A stretch of 34,255 nucleotides of DNA from Isosphaeraceae bacterium (GTDB lineage Bacteria; Planctomycetota; Planctomycetia; Isosphaerales; Isosphaeraceae), in NCBI GenBank assembly GCA_025356435.1, contig JANXSY010000077.1:1-34255 (forward strand), read 5' to 3'. Of this stretch, positions 8,478-15,618 are shown piece by piece. Within the stretch, counting starts at the first letter, position 1. Every line of letters begins with the position of its first letter. The translations under genes and the position numbers were made by a program. The notes under the pieces were generated by a model that saw only the letters and a program-made list of their open reading frames with translations, did not search any database and was not told where the DNA came from.

Positions 8478-9548
8478 ATGTTCGTGGACCGAGTGGCAAT
8501 CAGCGTTCGAGGCGGCGACGGTGGCAACGGCTGCCTTGCTTTTCGTCGTGAAAAATATGTTCCGCGTGGGGGTCCGAGTGGTGGAGACGGCGGCCATGGT
8601 GGTCATGTGATCATCCTTGCCGCCGACGGACTCACGAATCTCGCCCACCTCTCCTTCCAACGTCACTGGAAGGCCGACAGGGGTGGTCACGGACTCGGGT
8701 CTGACTGCCACGGCAAGTGCGCGGAAGACCTCATCATTGAGGTGCCGATCGGGACAATCGTCCGGGATCGCGCCCGAGATTTTGTGGTTCGCGACCTGAA
8801 GAAGGCGGGTGAGTCGGTCATCGTCGCGAAGGGCGGACGCGGCGGTTTCGGCAATAAGCACTTCAAATCGTCGACGAATCGAGCCCCCCGGCAACACGAA
8901 GAAGGGTTGCCGGGCGAGGAACTCAAGATCAGCCTCGAACTGAAGGTGATCGCCGACGTCGGACTGGTTGGCCTGCCCAACGCCGGCAAATCGACTCTGC
9001 TCTCGCGGATTTCTCGTGCCCATCCCGAGATCGCAGACTATCCATTCACGACCAAGTATCCCAACCTCGGGACAGTCCAGGCGGGGGATCAGTCCTTCAT
9101 CGTGGCGGACATCCCCGGGTTGATCGAAGGGGCTCACGAAGGCCACGGCCTGGGGCATGAGTTCCTCCGCCACGTCGAACGGACGAGGCTGCTCGTCCAC
9201 CTGGTCGACGCCATGCCGTCCGACGGCTCGGACCCCGTGGCGAACTACCGGACAATCCGCCACGAACTCGAAAAATACAGCGCCGCGCTGGCCGCGAGGC
9301 CTGAAGTGGTGATCGTGACGAAGCTCGACCTCACCGGGGCTGACGAGGCTCGCGAGCGGTTTGCCGCCGAACTTTGCCGCGAGGTGATCTCGATTTCGGC
9401 CGTGACGGGTAAGGGCCTCCCGACGTTAATGCATCGGATCGGGGAACTCCTTGCGTCGCTTCCCCTCGACGACTCGCCCCCTCCCGCCACTCTGCATGTG
9501 CCAAGAGTCGCGACGAAACCGGCCGAATCGACCGTGACGGGACAGTGA
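8478..9548 (+). CDS. obgE: Obg/CgtA GTPase, ribosome assembly
   Basis: 356 residues. The Gly-rich Obg fold covers about residues 1-158 (RGGDGGNG, then GGPSGGDGGHGG and KGGRGGFGN). The G domain follows: G1 GLPNAGKS at 165-172, switch region with YPFTTKYPNLGTV, G3 DIPG at 211-214, G4 TKLD at 281-284 and G5 around SAVTGKG (307-313). The G4 motif is TKLD rather than NKxD, a tolerated change also seen in other GTPases. A Pro-rich tail of about 25 residues replaces any OCT domain. Obg binds the 50S subunit late in assembly and responds to guanine nucleotide levels. Its stop overlaps the GTG start of coaX (GTGA), so the two are translationally coupled. Confidence 0.97.
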   Translation: MFVDRVAISVRGGDGGNGCLAFRREKYVPRGGPSGGDGGHGGHVIILAADGLTNLAHLSFQRHWKADRGGHGLGSDCHGKCAEDLIIEVPIGTIVRDRARDFVVRDLKKAGESVIVAKGGRGGFGNKHFKSSTNRAPRQHEEGLPGEELKISLELKVIADVGLVGLPNAGKSTLLSRISRAHPEIADYPFTTKYPNLGTVQAGDQSFIVADIPGLIEGAHEGHGLGHEFLRHVERTRLLVHLVDAMPSDGSDPVANYRTIRHELEKYSAALAARPEVVIVTKLDLTGADEARERFAAELCREVISISAVTGKGLPTLMHRIGELLASLPLDDSPPPATLHVPRVATKPAESTVTGQ

Positions 9549-10303
9549 GCATATTCCGAGTCGTAGCCGACCTCGGCAACTCCCGGCTCAAATGGGGCCG
9601 GGAGCGATCCGATGGTTCGCTCGATGTCGTCTTCCTCCCTATCGACGATCTCACAGCCTGGGAGTCGGCCTGGGCGAGTTGGAATCCGGATGCCCTCGCC
9701 TCGTCGTGGTGCATCTCGACCGTGAACCCGTCGGTCGCTGATCGCCTTGGGGAGTTCCTCAAGAGTCTCGATCGGGCTTCCACGCGATGGTACCGTTCGG
9801 CGGCAGATGTCCCGGTCCGACATCATCTTGAAAACCCTCAGACTGCGGGAACTGATCGCGCCTTCGCCGTCCTTGGCGCTTTGGCCGGAGAGCGGCCGGG
9901 CTGTCCAGGGCTCGTGATCTCTTGCGGTTCTGCGATCACGGTCGACCGAATTTCGGCGGACGGGGTTTGGGAAGGTGGGGCGATCGCACCCGGCCTGCGA
10001 CTCGCGGCTGAGGCTTTGCACGCGATGTCTAGCCAACTCCCCCTCGTCACTCCTCAGGAGCCGCCTGGAGCCTGGGGCCGTTCGACTGTCCCGGCCCTCG
10101 AATCCGGAGTATTCTGGGGCACGGTGGGGGTGATCAGAACCCTGGTTGATCGCCAATCTGAAGGACTCGATCCGCAGCCGTGGTGCGTCTGGTCGGGTGG
10201 CGATGCAGGACTATTGATGGGACCGACGGCCCTCCGCCACATCAGAACCCGGCTCGTCCCGTCGCTCGTCCTCGAAGGCCTCCGCGCCGTTTGCGAGGTC
10301 TGA
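9545..10303 (+). CDS. coaX: Type III pantothenate kinase
   Basis: 252 residues from a GTG start that overlaps the obgE stop by four bases. Motifs of the CoaX branch of the ASKHA fold are in order: phosphate-binding DLGNSRLKWG at residues 9-18, GTDR at 102-105 (substrate and nucleotide site), CGSAITVD at 127-134 and GGAIAPGLRLAAEAL at 144-158. The enzyme phosphorylates pantothenate to 4'-phosphopantothenate, the first step to coenzyme A; type III enzymes need a monovalent cation and are not feedback-inhibited by CoA. The chain is of usual length, with no damaged motif. It is followed by the MnmE-like gene after only three bases. Confidence 0.92.
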   Translation: MSIFRVVADLGNSRLKWGRERSDGSLDVVFLPIDDLTAWESAWASWNPDALASSWCISTVNPSVADRLGEFLKSLDRASTRWYRSAADVPVRHHLENPQTAGTDRAFAVLGALAGERPGCPGLVISCGSAITVDRISADGVWEGGAIAPGLRLAAEALHAMSSQLPLVTPQEPPGAWGRSTVPALESGVFWGTVGVIRTLVDRQSEGLDPQPWCVWSGGDAGLLMGPTALRHIRTRLVPSLVLEGLRAVCEV

Positions 10304-10306
10304 TCA

Positions 10307-11440
10307 ATGCGTCCTCCTCACGCGGCCGTGCTGACGGGCGATGGGTTGGGTGCGGTCGCCGTCGTCCGGGTCTGGGGCGAGGGAGCCGTCAAGCTTGTCG
10401 ACTCGATCTTTCGCCCCGTGACTGGTCTGAGTCTCGCGGCAACGGCAGCAGGTCGGCCGAGGATTGGTCGTGTTGGGGCGGGCCTGGGCGATGAGGTCGT
10501 CGCGCTGGTCCTCGCCGGTGACATTGAGTCGGTCGAGATCCATTGTCATGGCGGCCCGGCGGCACGATCCCTGGTCATGGAAGCGACCCTCTCATCGGGT
10601 GCCGTTCAAGGCATGCCGATCGACATGGTCCATGCGGAGACCGTCTCGACGATCCGCCTCGAAGCCTGGCGAGACCTCCCGAACGCAACCACTCTCCGCG
10701 CCGCCTCGCATTTGCTCGACCAGGCAACAGGGGCCTTCGACTTCGAGCTAAGGCGAATCCGCGAAGAGCTTCAGACTGATCCAGAATCGGCCCGATCACG
10801 CATCGAAGGACTCCTTACGGTCGCCGACTTCGGGACGAAACTCGTGTCGGGGTGGCGTGTCGTCCTGGCGGGGAGGCCAAACGTCGGCAAGAGTCGGCTG
10901 TTGAATGCACTTGCCGGTTTTGATCGAGCGATCGTCGATCCCAGCCCGGGGACGACCCGTGACGTCGTTTCGATCCGGACGGCCTTCCAGGGTTGGCCCG
11001 TCGAGCTGGCCGATACCGCTGGCCTCCGCGAAACCGAAGACCCGATCGAGGCGTGGGGCATGGCGATGGCGCGGTCACGGCAGGTATCAGCCGACCTCGT
11101 CATCCTCGTTCTCGACCGCTCCATGCTCCTGAGCGATCAAGATCGTGGGTTAAAGTTGACCCACCCAAAGGCGATTGTCGTCGCGAACAAGTGCGATCTC
11201 CCGGCGTGCTGGGAGTTCGACGGGTTGACCGTCTCTGCCGAGTCCGGCGATGGGATCGCTGGTCTTGCGGAGGAGATCGGACGTCGGCTCGTCCCCCGAC
11301 CGCCACCGGAAGGGGCTCCCGTTCCCTTTCGAAGAAGGCATGTAAGACGACTCTCCCTGATCCGAGAAGCCATCGACCGTCGTAGAATAGGTTGGGCCGA
11401 ACGCGTCCTCCGGCGATGGCTGGAGGGCCCGGGTCAATAA
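10307..11440 (+). CDS. MnmE-like GTPase lacking folate-site and catalytic-Cys motifs
   Basis: 377 residues, against about 450 for true MnmE (TrmE). The N-terminal part keeps the fold outline (GAVAVVRVWGEGAVKLVDSIF, and VEIHCHGGPAA at 76-86). It lacks the YTGED and GEFTKRAFLNGK-type segments that bind the folate one-carbon donor. The G domain is intact: P-loop GRPNVGKS 189-196, TTRD 216-219, DTAGLRETEDPIE 236-248, NKCD 294-297, SAESGDG 310-316. The C-terminus ends RRWLEGPGQ without the CIGK-type motif whose Cys is essential for wobble-uridine modification. So it is a probable GTPase descended from MnmE but unlikely to modify tRNA itself. It is the last member of the tight rpmA-obgE-coaX unit, which hints at a ribosome- or tRNA-related role. 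Calling it mnmE would overstate the evidence. Confidence 0.85.
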   Translation: MRPPHAAVLTGDGLGAVAVVRVWGEGAVKLVDSIFRPVTGLSLAATAAGRPRIGRVGAGLGDEVVALVLAGDIESVEIHCHGGPAARSLVMEATLSSGAVQGMPIDMVHAETVSTIRLEAWRDLPNATTLRAASHLLDQATGAFDFELRRIREELQTDPESARSRIEGLLTVADFGTKLVSGWRVVLAGRPNVGKSRLLNALAGFDRAIVDPSPGTTRDVVSIRTAFQGWPVELADTAGLRETEDPIEAWGMAMARSRQVSADLVILVLDRSMLLSDQDRGLKLTHPKAIVVANKCDLPACWEFDGLTVSAESGDGIAGLAEEIGRRLVPRPPPEGAPVPFRRRHVRRLSLIREAIDRRRIGWAERVLRRWLEGPGQ

Positions 11441-11488
11441 GTGCGGACGTCCGGCGAATACCTGATCGTCCACCGAAGGAGGTGGAAT

Positions 11489-11734
11489 ATGAAATATCTC
11501 ATGGCCTTGTTCTGTCCTCCGCTGGCGATGGCCCGATCGGGCAAGCCGAACCAGGCGATCGCAGCGACGATCATCTTGATTCTAGCCGTTTTCCTGTGGA
11601 AGAGTGGCTTGGGAGTCATCATGGCCGCATTGACCATGATGTGGGCGTCCCGCGTGGTCGGTGATCGGTATGCCACCGACGAATTGGAGGAATTCATGCG
11701 ACTCTTCCACTCTACCAAGACACGCAATCCATAA
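11489..11734 (+). CDS. Small membrane protein, Pmp3/YqaE-like
   Basis: 81 residues from ATG at 11489, preceded by an ideal AAGGAGGTGG site at 11476-11485. The opening MKYLMALFCPPLAMARSGK resembles the Pmp3 (UPF0057) family start, with PPLA followed by a short loop and a second hydrophobic stretch (AIAATIILILAVFLWKSGLGVIM, read in segments). Two to three short membrane helices cover residues 1-52 and a charged cytoplasmic tail follows (ATDELEEFMRLFH). Pmp3 proteins are small proteolipids that affect membrane potential and stress tolerance in fungi and plants; bacterial roles are poorly known. The tail is longer than in typical members and the match is short, so the family call is tentative. 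It starts 48 bases after the MnmE-like gene and may be co-transcribed. Confidence 0.65.
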   Translation: MKYLMALFCPPLAMARSGKPNQAIAATIILILAVFLWKSGLGVIMAALTMMWASRVVGDRYATDELEEFMRLFHSTKTRNP

Positions 11735-11741
11735 ATCATTT

Positions 11742-12122
11742 TCAGGAAAACGGCTTGCTGCGCCAGACAATCTGGCAGCGATTCCCGTCGGTGTCACGAA
11801 AAAAGGCTGTCTTCATGGTGGCCGTATCGACGATGGTGTCAGACTCGAAGGTGATCCCAACCGCTTCGAGCCGTTTCCGCTCGGCATCGACATCGCCGAC
11901 GGAGAATGCGATGTGGCAAAGATATCTTGTGTCGGCCGGATGGACGCTCTCCGGCCGACCGATGATTTCGAGGGCCATCCCCGAGTCATCGACGAGGAAA
12001 TATCCGGGCGGAGTTCCCGCGCCGTTGTCGAGAGCAACCTTCATGCCCATCACATCGACATAGAAGTCTTTTAGCTCATTTGCGTCGGTGGCAAAGAGGG
12101 CGAAATGCTCAATTTTGGCCAT
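11742..12122 (-). CDS. VOC-superfamily (glyoxalase-fold) protein
   Basis: 126 residues from ATG at 12122 (MAKIEHFALFATDANELKDFY), the normal opening of a vicinal oxygen chelate protein; the frame is open further upstream but into the EVE gene. Two beta-alpha-beta-beta-beta modules can be traced: residues 1-55 with a glyoxalase-like YVDVMGMK and LEIIGRP, and residues 65-120 with HIAFSVGDVDAERKRLEA and ending FFRDTDGNRCQIVWR. Likely metal ligands are H6, E53, H68 and a Gln or Asp near the end. VOC proteins include glyoxalase I, dioxygenases and fosfomycin-type resistance enzymes; the exact reaction is not clear. It is the last gene of a minus-strand unit with the EVE and WD40-like genes. Confidence 0.85.
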   Translation of the reverse strand: MAKIEHFALFATDANELKDFYVDVMGMKVALDNGAGTPPGYFLVDDSGMALEIIGRPESVHPADTRYLCHIAFSVGDVDAERKRLEAVGITFESDTIVDTATMKTAFFRDTDGNRCQIVWRSKPFS

Positions 12123-12151
12123 GAAAGAGTCTTTCTTGCTGGAGTGAAGGG

Positions 12152-12640
12152 TCATGAACGGTTGCAGAACTGAGCGAGCGACATGATCGTCTCCCACTCG
12201 ACCGTCGAGACCGGCTGGATCGAAAGGCGACTCCCTTTCCGGAGCAATTCCATGCTGGCAAGCCCGGGAATGGCTCGGAGGGACGGTAGTGTGAGATGCG
12301 GCTCAATGGCGCGAACGGCACGGATCGAGACTTGATACCACGTTGGGTCGTCTTCTCGACTTTTTGGGTCAAAATGATCGGCGTCTGGATGGAAAGCCGT
12401 CGGGTCGGGATGGCCCTCACGGACCACCTCGGCGATGCCGACGATGGCGGGCGGTGCGGCGTTTGAGTGGTAGTACAACACTCCGTCGCCGACCTTGATT
12501 TCGTCGCGTATCATGTTTCGGGCCTGGTAGTTTCTCACACCATCCCAGCCGGTCGTCCTATCAGGATTCGCGGCCAGGTCGGCGTAGGAAAAACAGTCGG
12601 GTTCTGACTTGAAGAGCCAATAGGCCATCGATTCGCTCAC
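12152..12640 (-). CDS. EVE-domain protein (Thy28/THYN1 family)
   Basis: 162 residues. The EVE (PUA-like) fold opens with WLFKSEPDCFSYADL and continues with TTGWDGVRNYQARN, VGDGVLYYHSN, GIAEVVREGHPDPTAF and DPTWYQVSIR. EVE domains bind modified bases in DNA or RNA through an aromatic cage, and prokaryotic members are often near restriction or RNA-modification genes; no such system is visible here. The first possible start, GTG at 12640, overlaps the stop of the WD40-like gene (GTGA) and suggests coupling. ATG at 12628 (MAYWLFK) is the alternative and gives the more typical N-terminus. Likely cytoplasmic, ligand unknown. Confidence 0.9.
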   Translation of the reverse strand: MSESMAYWLFKSEPDCFSYADLAANPDRTTGWDGVRNYQARNMIRDEIKVGDGVLYYHSNAAPPAIVGIAEVVREGHPDPTAFHPDADHFDPKSREDDPTWYQVSIRAVRAIEPHLTLPSLRAIPGLASMELLRKGSRLSIQPVSTVEWETIMSLAQFCNRS

Positions 12641-15465
12641 TGAGTTCGACCGTAAAGTTGGTTAAGGTCGGAAAAGCCGGGTAGTCGGACGATTTCAGTG
12701 CCAGACTTCGCGACGAAGTAGGGCATGCTAGTCGTCTCCAGCCAAGATTTCAGGCCGTCCCACTGGCGGTCTTTGAGGTACGACTCGACATCCGTCTCTC
12801 CGGCAGGAAGGTGGAGGATGTGAAAGAATGTGCGCATCGCCAACGTCGTCGTTGAGCATGGGATGCTGCCGGAACCGCCGACGACGTCGAGCGAGCATTG
12901 TAGGTCAACGACCGGGATCGAGAGCAGATTCGCCTGGTTGAATGGACCACCTGGGGCCGCTCCGAAGCCGATTTTTTGCATCTTGAGCGTGTCACCGGTC
13001 CCCTTCTCCGTCACCTTGACGACGAACGTCACCGGTTGCCCCGGCGAGACGACCAGGCCGGCCGACTGGAGCTTTGACGCGATCATGTCGTAGATCGACT
13101 TGCGGAATTCCTCGGTCTTGCGGGGGGGACCGTTGAATTCAAGCTGGAGGCTGACGTTGGACCCAGGCCGGATGACGGCCGGGATCTTTTCGTCGGTCAT
13201 CATCGCCAGCATCTGCTCCATGCCCCGTTCGGGCATAAGAATGGCAGCGAGTAAGGCCAGGCCCTCGGGCATTGAGGCGCACACAAACCAGTGACGGCCG
13301 TCGGGCGATCGGTCGGCCGAGGCCCCACTGTTATAGGCCCAGAAGGCCCGACGGGTGGTGAGGTCGATCAGATTTTTACCGTCGGCCAGGAGATATCCCG
13401 CCGCGCCGTATTCGAGCTGACTGGCCAGGACCGGCGACCGGAACTCGCCAACAGTTTTCCCGGTCCGCACGTCGATCCTGATGAGTTGGCCATTGCTGAA
13501 GATCCCGGCCCACTCGCCGCCGTCGCCCCGGAAGGCGGAAGCCTTGAGGTCGACACGGGCACCGACCGAGACGGCGGGGCCGGCCGCTTCTCCCTTGAGT
13601 CTACCGGTCGCGGAGTCGACAAAACGGATCGTGTCGGCGGCGAATCCGGCGAGGGTTGTTCGATTGGGGCTGAGCACGGGAGTGCCGTGGAAGGCGTCTT
13701 CGACGACATAGATCGCCTTCACCTGCGGGAGACTCCAGACAACCAGCCTTCCCGACCCGCTGAGTGTCACGACCCGATTGGCGTCGAGGAAGTCGGCGAA
13801 TGTCACGGTCCGGGCGTCGCCTGATTCTTTATCGAAGGGACGCCAGCCCGCAACTGGCTTTCCATCGACGCCGTAGACGTCGAGCCGGTCTTTCGTCTTG
13901 ATCTCGCGGACGAGCAGCCTCGTCGCATCAGGACTGAAGGCGACCAGCTCGCTCACCGGGGCGATGTCAATCCGTCCGAGGTGGCGACCGCTTGCGAGGT
14001 CATAGCGGTCGACCCATCGTTGAATCCCTTCGGTCGTGTCAGGCTTGCCGAATGCGCTCGGACTGCCGGCGACAAGGGCCTGACCCGCTTCCGACCCTGA
14101 GATCCGGATCGAGATGACTTCACTGAGCTTCGTCTTCAGAGTAATCGGCCGGCTCGCCATCCGTTTCGGCGACACGATGGTTTCGGCCGCGACTGACCAA
14201 GCCGCCAGCGTCGTGTCATAGGTCATCGACTTCGCGGCGGAGAGGTCGGCCGGTTTGATCGGAGGCAGAAGGGCGTCGGCGGCATTCCCACCCGACCGGG
14301 CGAGCTTCGTCGCGGCCTGAACTTTGTCGTAAGGTACGGGAGCAATCCGGAGCAGCTTGCCGCCATTGATCACGACCAAGGCCCGTTCGTTATCGATCAT
14401 CCGGCGCGGGCTGAGCGTAAGGTTCTGGCTGTCGTACGGAAGGTTCCAGACTTTCCGGCCCGACTCTCGGTCGATGATGGACGAGCCGAAGGCAAGCCAA
14501 CCCGCCTTATCAGGAAGCCACTGGATACCCATGTCTTCATAGAAGGCCGGGACCGAAATCTTGTCCAATGACTTCGGATCGGAAGTGAAGTCGGCGGTCT
14601 GCTTGCCGTCTTTGACGCTCCAGGCCACGATCCGGACCTTGCCAAAACTCTCAAAAATCGCCGCGAGGTCGGCCCCGTCGTTCGAGAATGCCACGCCGAC
14701 ACAGTTTGGGTTGAACGCCTCGCCGTCGCCCTTGGGAACCGACAGTTCTCCGGCCGACTTGCCTCCCTGGCTCAGATCAAAAACCCGGAGTATGGAGTCA
14801 TCCTTGCCGAATGCCGCCAGATAGCGGCGGCCGGGACTGAACGCCGTGGCCTTTGGTTCGACGGAGCTGCTGAGATGGATGTCAAAAAGAGGATCGCCAG
14901 TCTTGATCGACCAGGCGCGAAGAAGTTTGTCTTGGGACTTGCCGGCGATGATCTGGTCGGCGTGGCCGAAGTCGACGAATTCGGTCCAGCCCGGAATTGG
15001 GTCGATCGTCTGGATCAACTTGCCATTTTTCGTCGAACGGATTTCGACTGCGTCGCGAAAGCCGGGCTTGCCTGCGATCAAGCTGCCGTCGGGGCTGAGG
15101 GAGGTCGTCTTGCCGTAGTCGGCTTTACCCCGCATCACGCCAACTTTGGTCTTCGTCCGCAGGTCCCAGATCTCGCGGATATCGTTGTCCCAACCGTTCT
15201 TGCCGACGGCCACGAACGGGCTGGGGGTCGACGAAAACCTCGCCTCGGCCCCGTGGCCAAACCCTTGAGGGATCGGGATGGCCAAGTCCTTGACGGTCGT
15301 CGTGAGCGGTAGAACCGGCGGATCGACAGTAACCTTCCAGTCTGAGCCGCCTACAGTGCCGCCGATGTCTCCGAACTGCGCCAGTCCGAGCGTCGGCAGG
15401 AGGAGAACCGCGACGCCGATCGCCAGGCCACGCAGCGTCCGAGCTGCGAAACAAATGCGTCTCAT
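12637..15465 (-). CDS. Exported WD40-like beta-propeller protein
   Basis: 942 residues from ATG at 15465, which follows a GGAGAG site. An in-frame start 63 bases upstream gives a less usual leader. A signal peptide covers about residues 1-29 (MRRICFAARTLRGLAIGVAV, then LLLPTLGLA). The main body (about 60-740) repeats propeller phrases of the type LSPDGSLIAG, FSPGRRYLAAFGKDDSILRVFDL, AFSNDGADLAAIF and FSPDATRLLV, with W-x-L or W-S strands, consistent with two WD40-like propellers. The last 180 residues are different: a non-repeat domain with LQLEFNGPPRKTEEF and FVVKVTEKGTGDTLKM that I cannot name. Planctomycetes have many such exported propellers, most uncharacterised; a scaffold or surface role is the usual guess. 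No enzyme motif seen. Confidence 0.85.
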   Translation of the reverse strand: MRRICFAARTLRGLAIGVAVLLLPTLGLAQFGDIGGTVGGSDWKVTVDPPVLPLTTTVKDLAIPIPQGFGHGAEARFSSTPSPFVAVGKNGWDNDIREIWDLRTKTKVGVMRGKADYGKTTSLSPDGSLIAGKPGFRDAVEIRSTKNGKLIQTIDPIPGWTEFVDFGHADQIIAGKSQDKLLRAWSIKTGDPLFDIHLSSSVEPKATAFSPGRRYLAAFGKDDSILRVFDLSQGGKSAGELSVPKGDGEAFNPNCVGVAFSNDGADLAAIFESFGKVRIVAWSVKDGKQTADFTSDPKSLDKISVPAFYEDMGIQWLPDKAGWLAFGSSIIDRESGRKVWNLPYDSQNLTLSPRRMIDNERALVVINGGKLLRIAPVPYDKVQAATKLARSGGNAADALLPPIKPADLSAAKSMTYDTTLAAWSVAAETIVSPKRMASRPITLKTKLSEVISIRISGSEAGQALVAGSPSAFGKPDTTEGIQRWVDRYDLASGRHLGRIDIAPVSELVAFSPDATRLLVREIKTKDRLDVYGVDGKPVAGWRPFDKESGDARTVTFADFLDANRVVTLSGSGRLVVWSLPQVKAIYVVEDAFHGTPVLSPNRTTLAGFAADTIRFVDSATGRLKGEAAGPAVSVGARVDLKASAFRGDGGEWAGIFSNGQLIRIDVRTGKTVGEFRSPVLASQLEYGAAGYLLADGKNLIDLTTRRAFWAYNSGASADRSPDGRHWFVCASMPEGLALLAAILMPERGMEQMLAMMTDEKIPAVIRPGSNVSLQLEFNGPPRKTEEFRKSIYDMIASKLQSAGLVVSPGQPVTFVVKVTEKGTGDTLKMQKIGFGAAPGGPFNQANLLSIPVVDLQCSLDVVGGSGSIPCSTTTLAMRTFFHILHLPAGETDVESYLKDRQWDGLKSWLETTSMPYFVAKSGTEIVRLPGFSDLNQLYGRTQ

Positions 15466-15618
15466 TGGCCGTCTCTCCGAAGCGGAATAGAATCGAAATC
15501 GATGTCCGGGCGGGTAGAGGTCATTCATAGCACAACTGTCGGGACCGATTCCATGCCCTGTCCCGAAATCTTAAGCCGGGATCTCAACCCTCCCGCTCTG
15601 TGGGCATCGAAGACGGCC

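Noticed and set aside
8052..9263. A 403-codon minus-strand frame over rpmA and obgE
   Set aside because: It is antisense to two unmistakable conserved genes and its translation has no family features.
8184..11440. Calling the MnmE-like gene a normal mnmE
   Set aside because: It lacks the folate-binding block and the C-terminal Cys motif that define the working enzyme.
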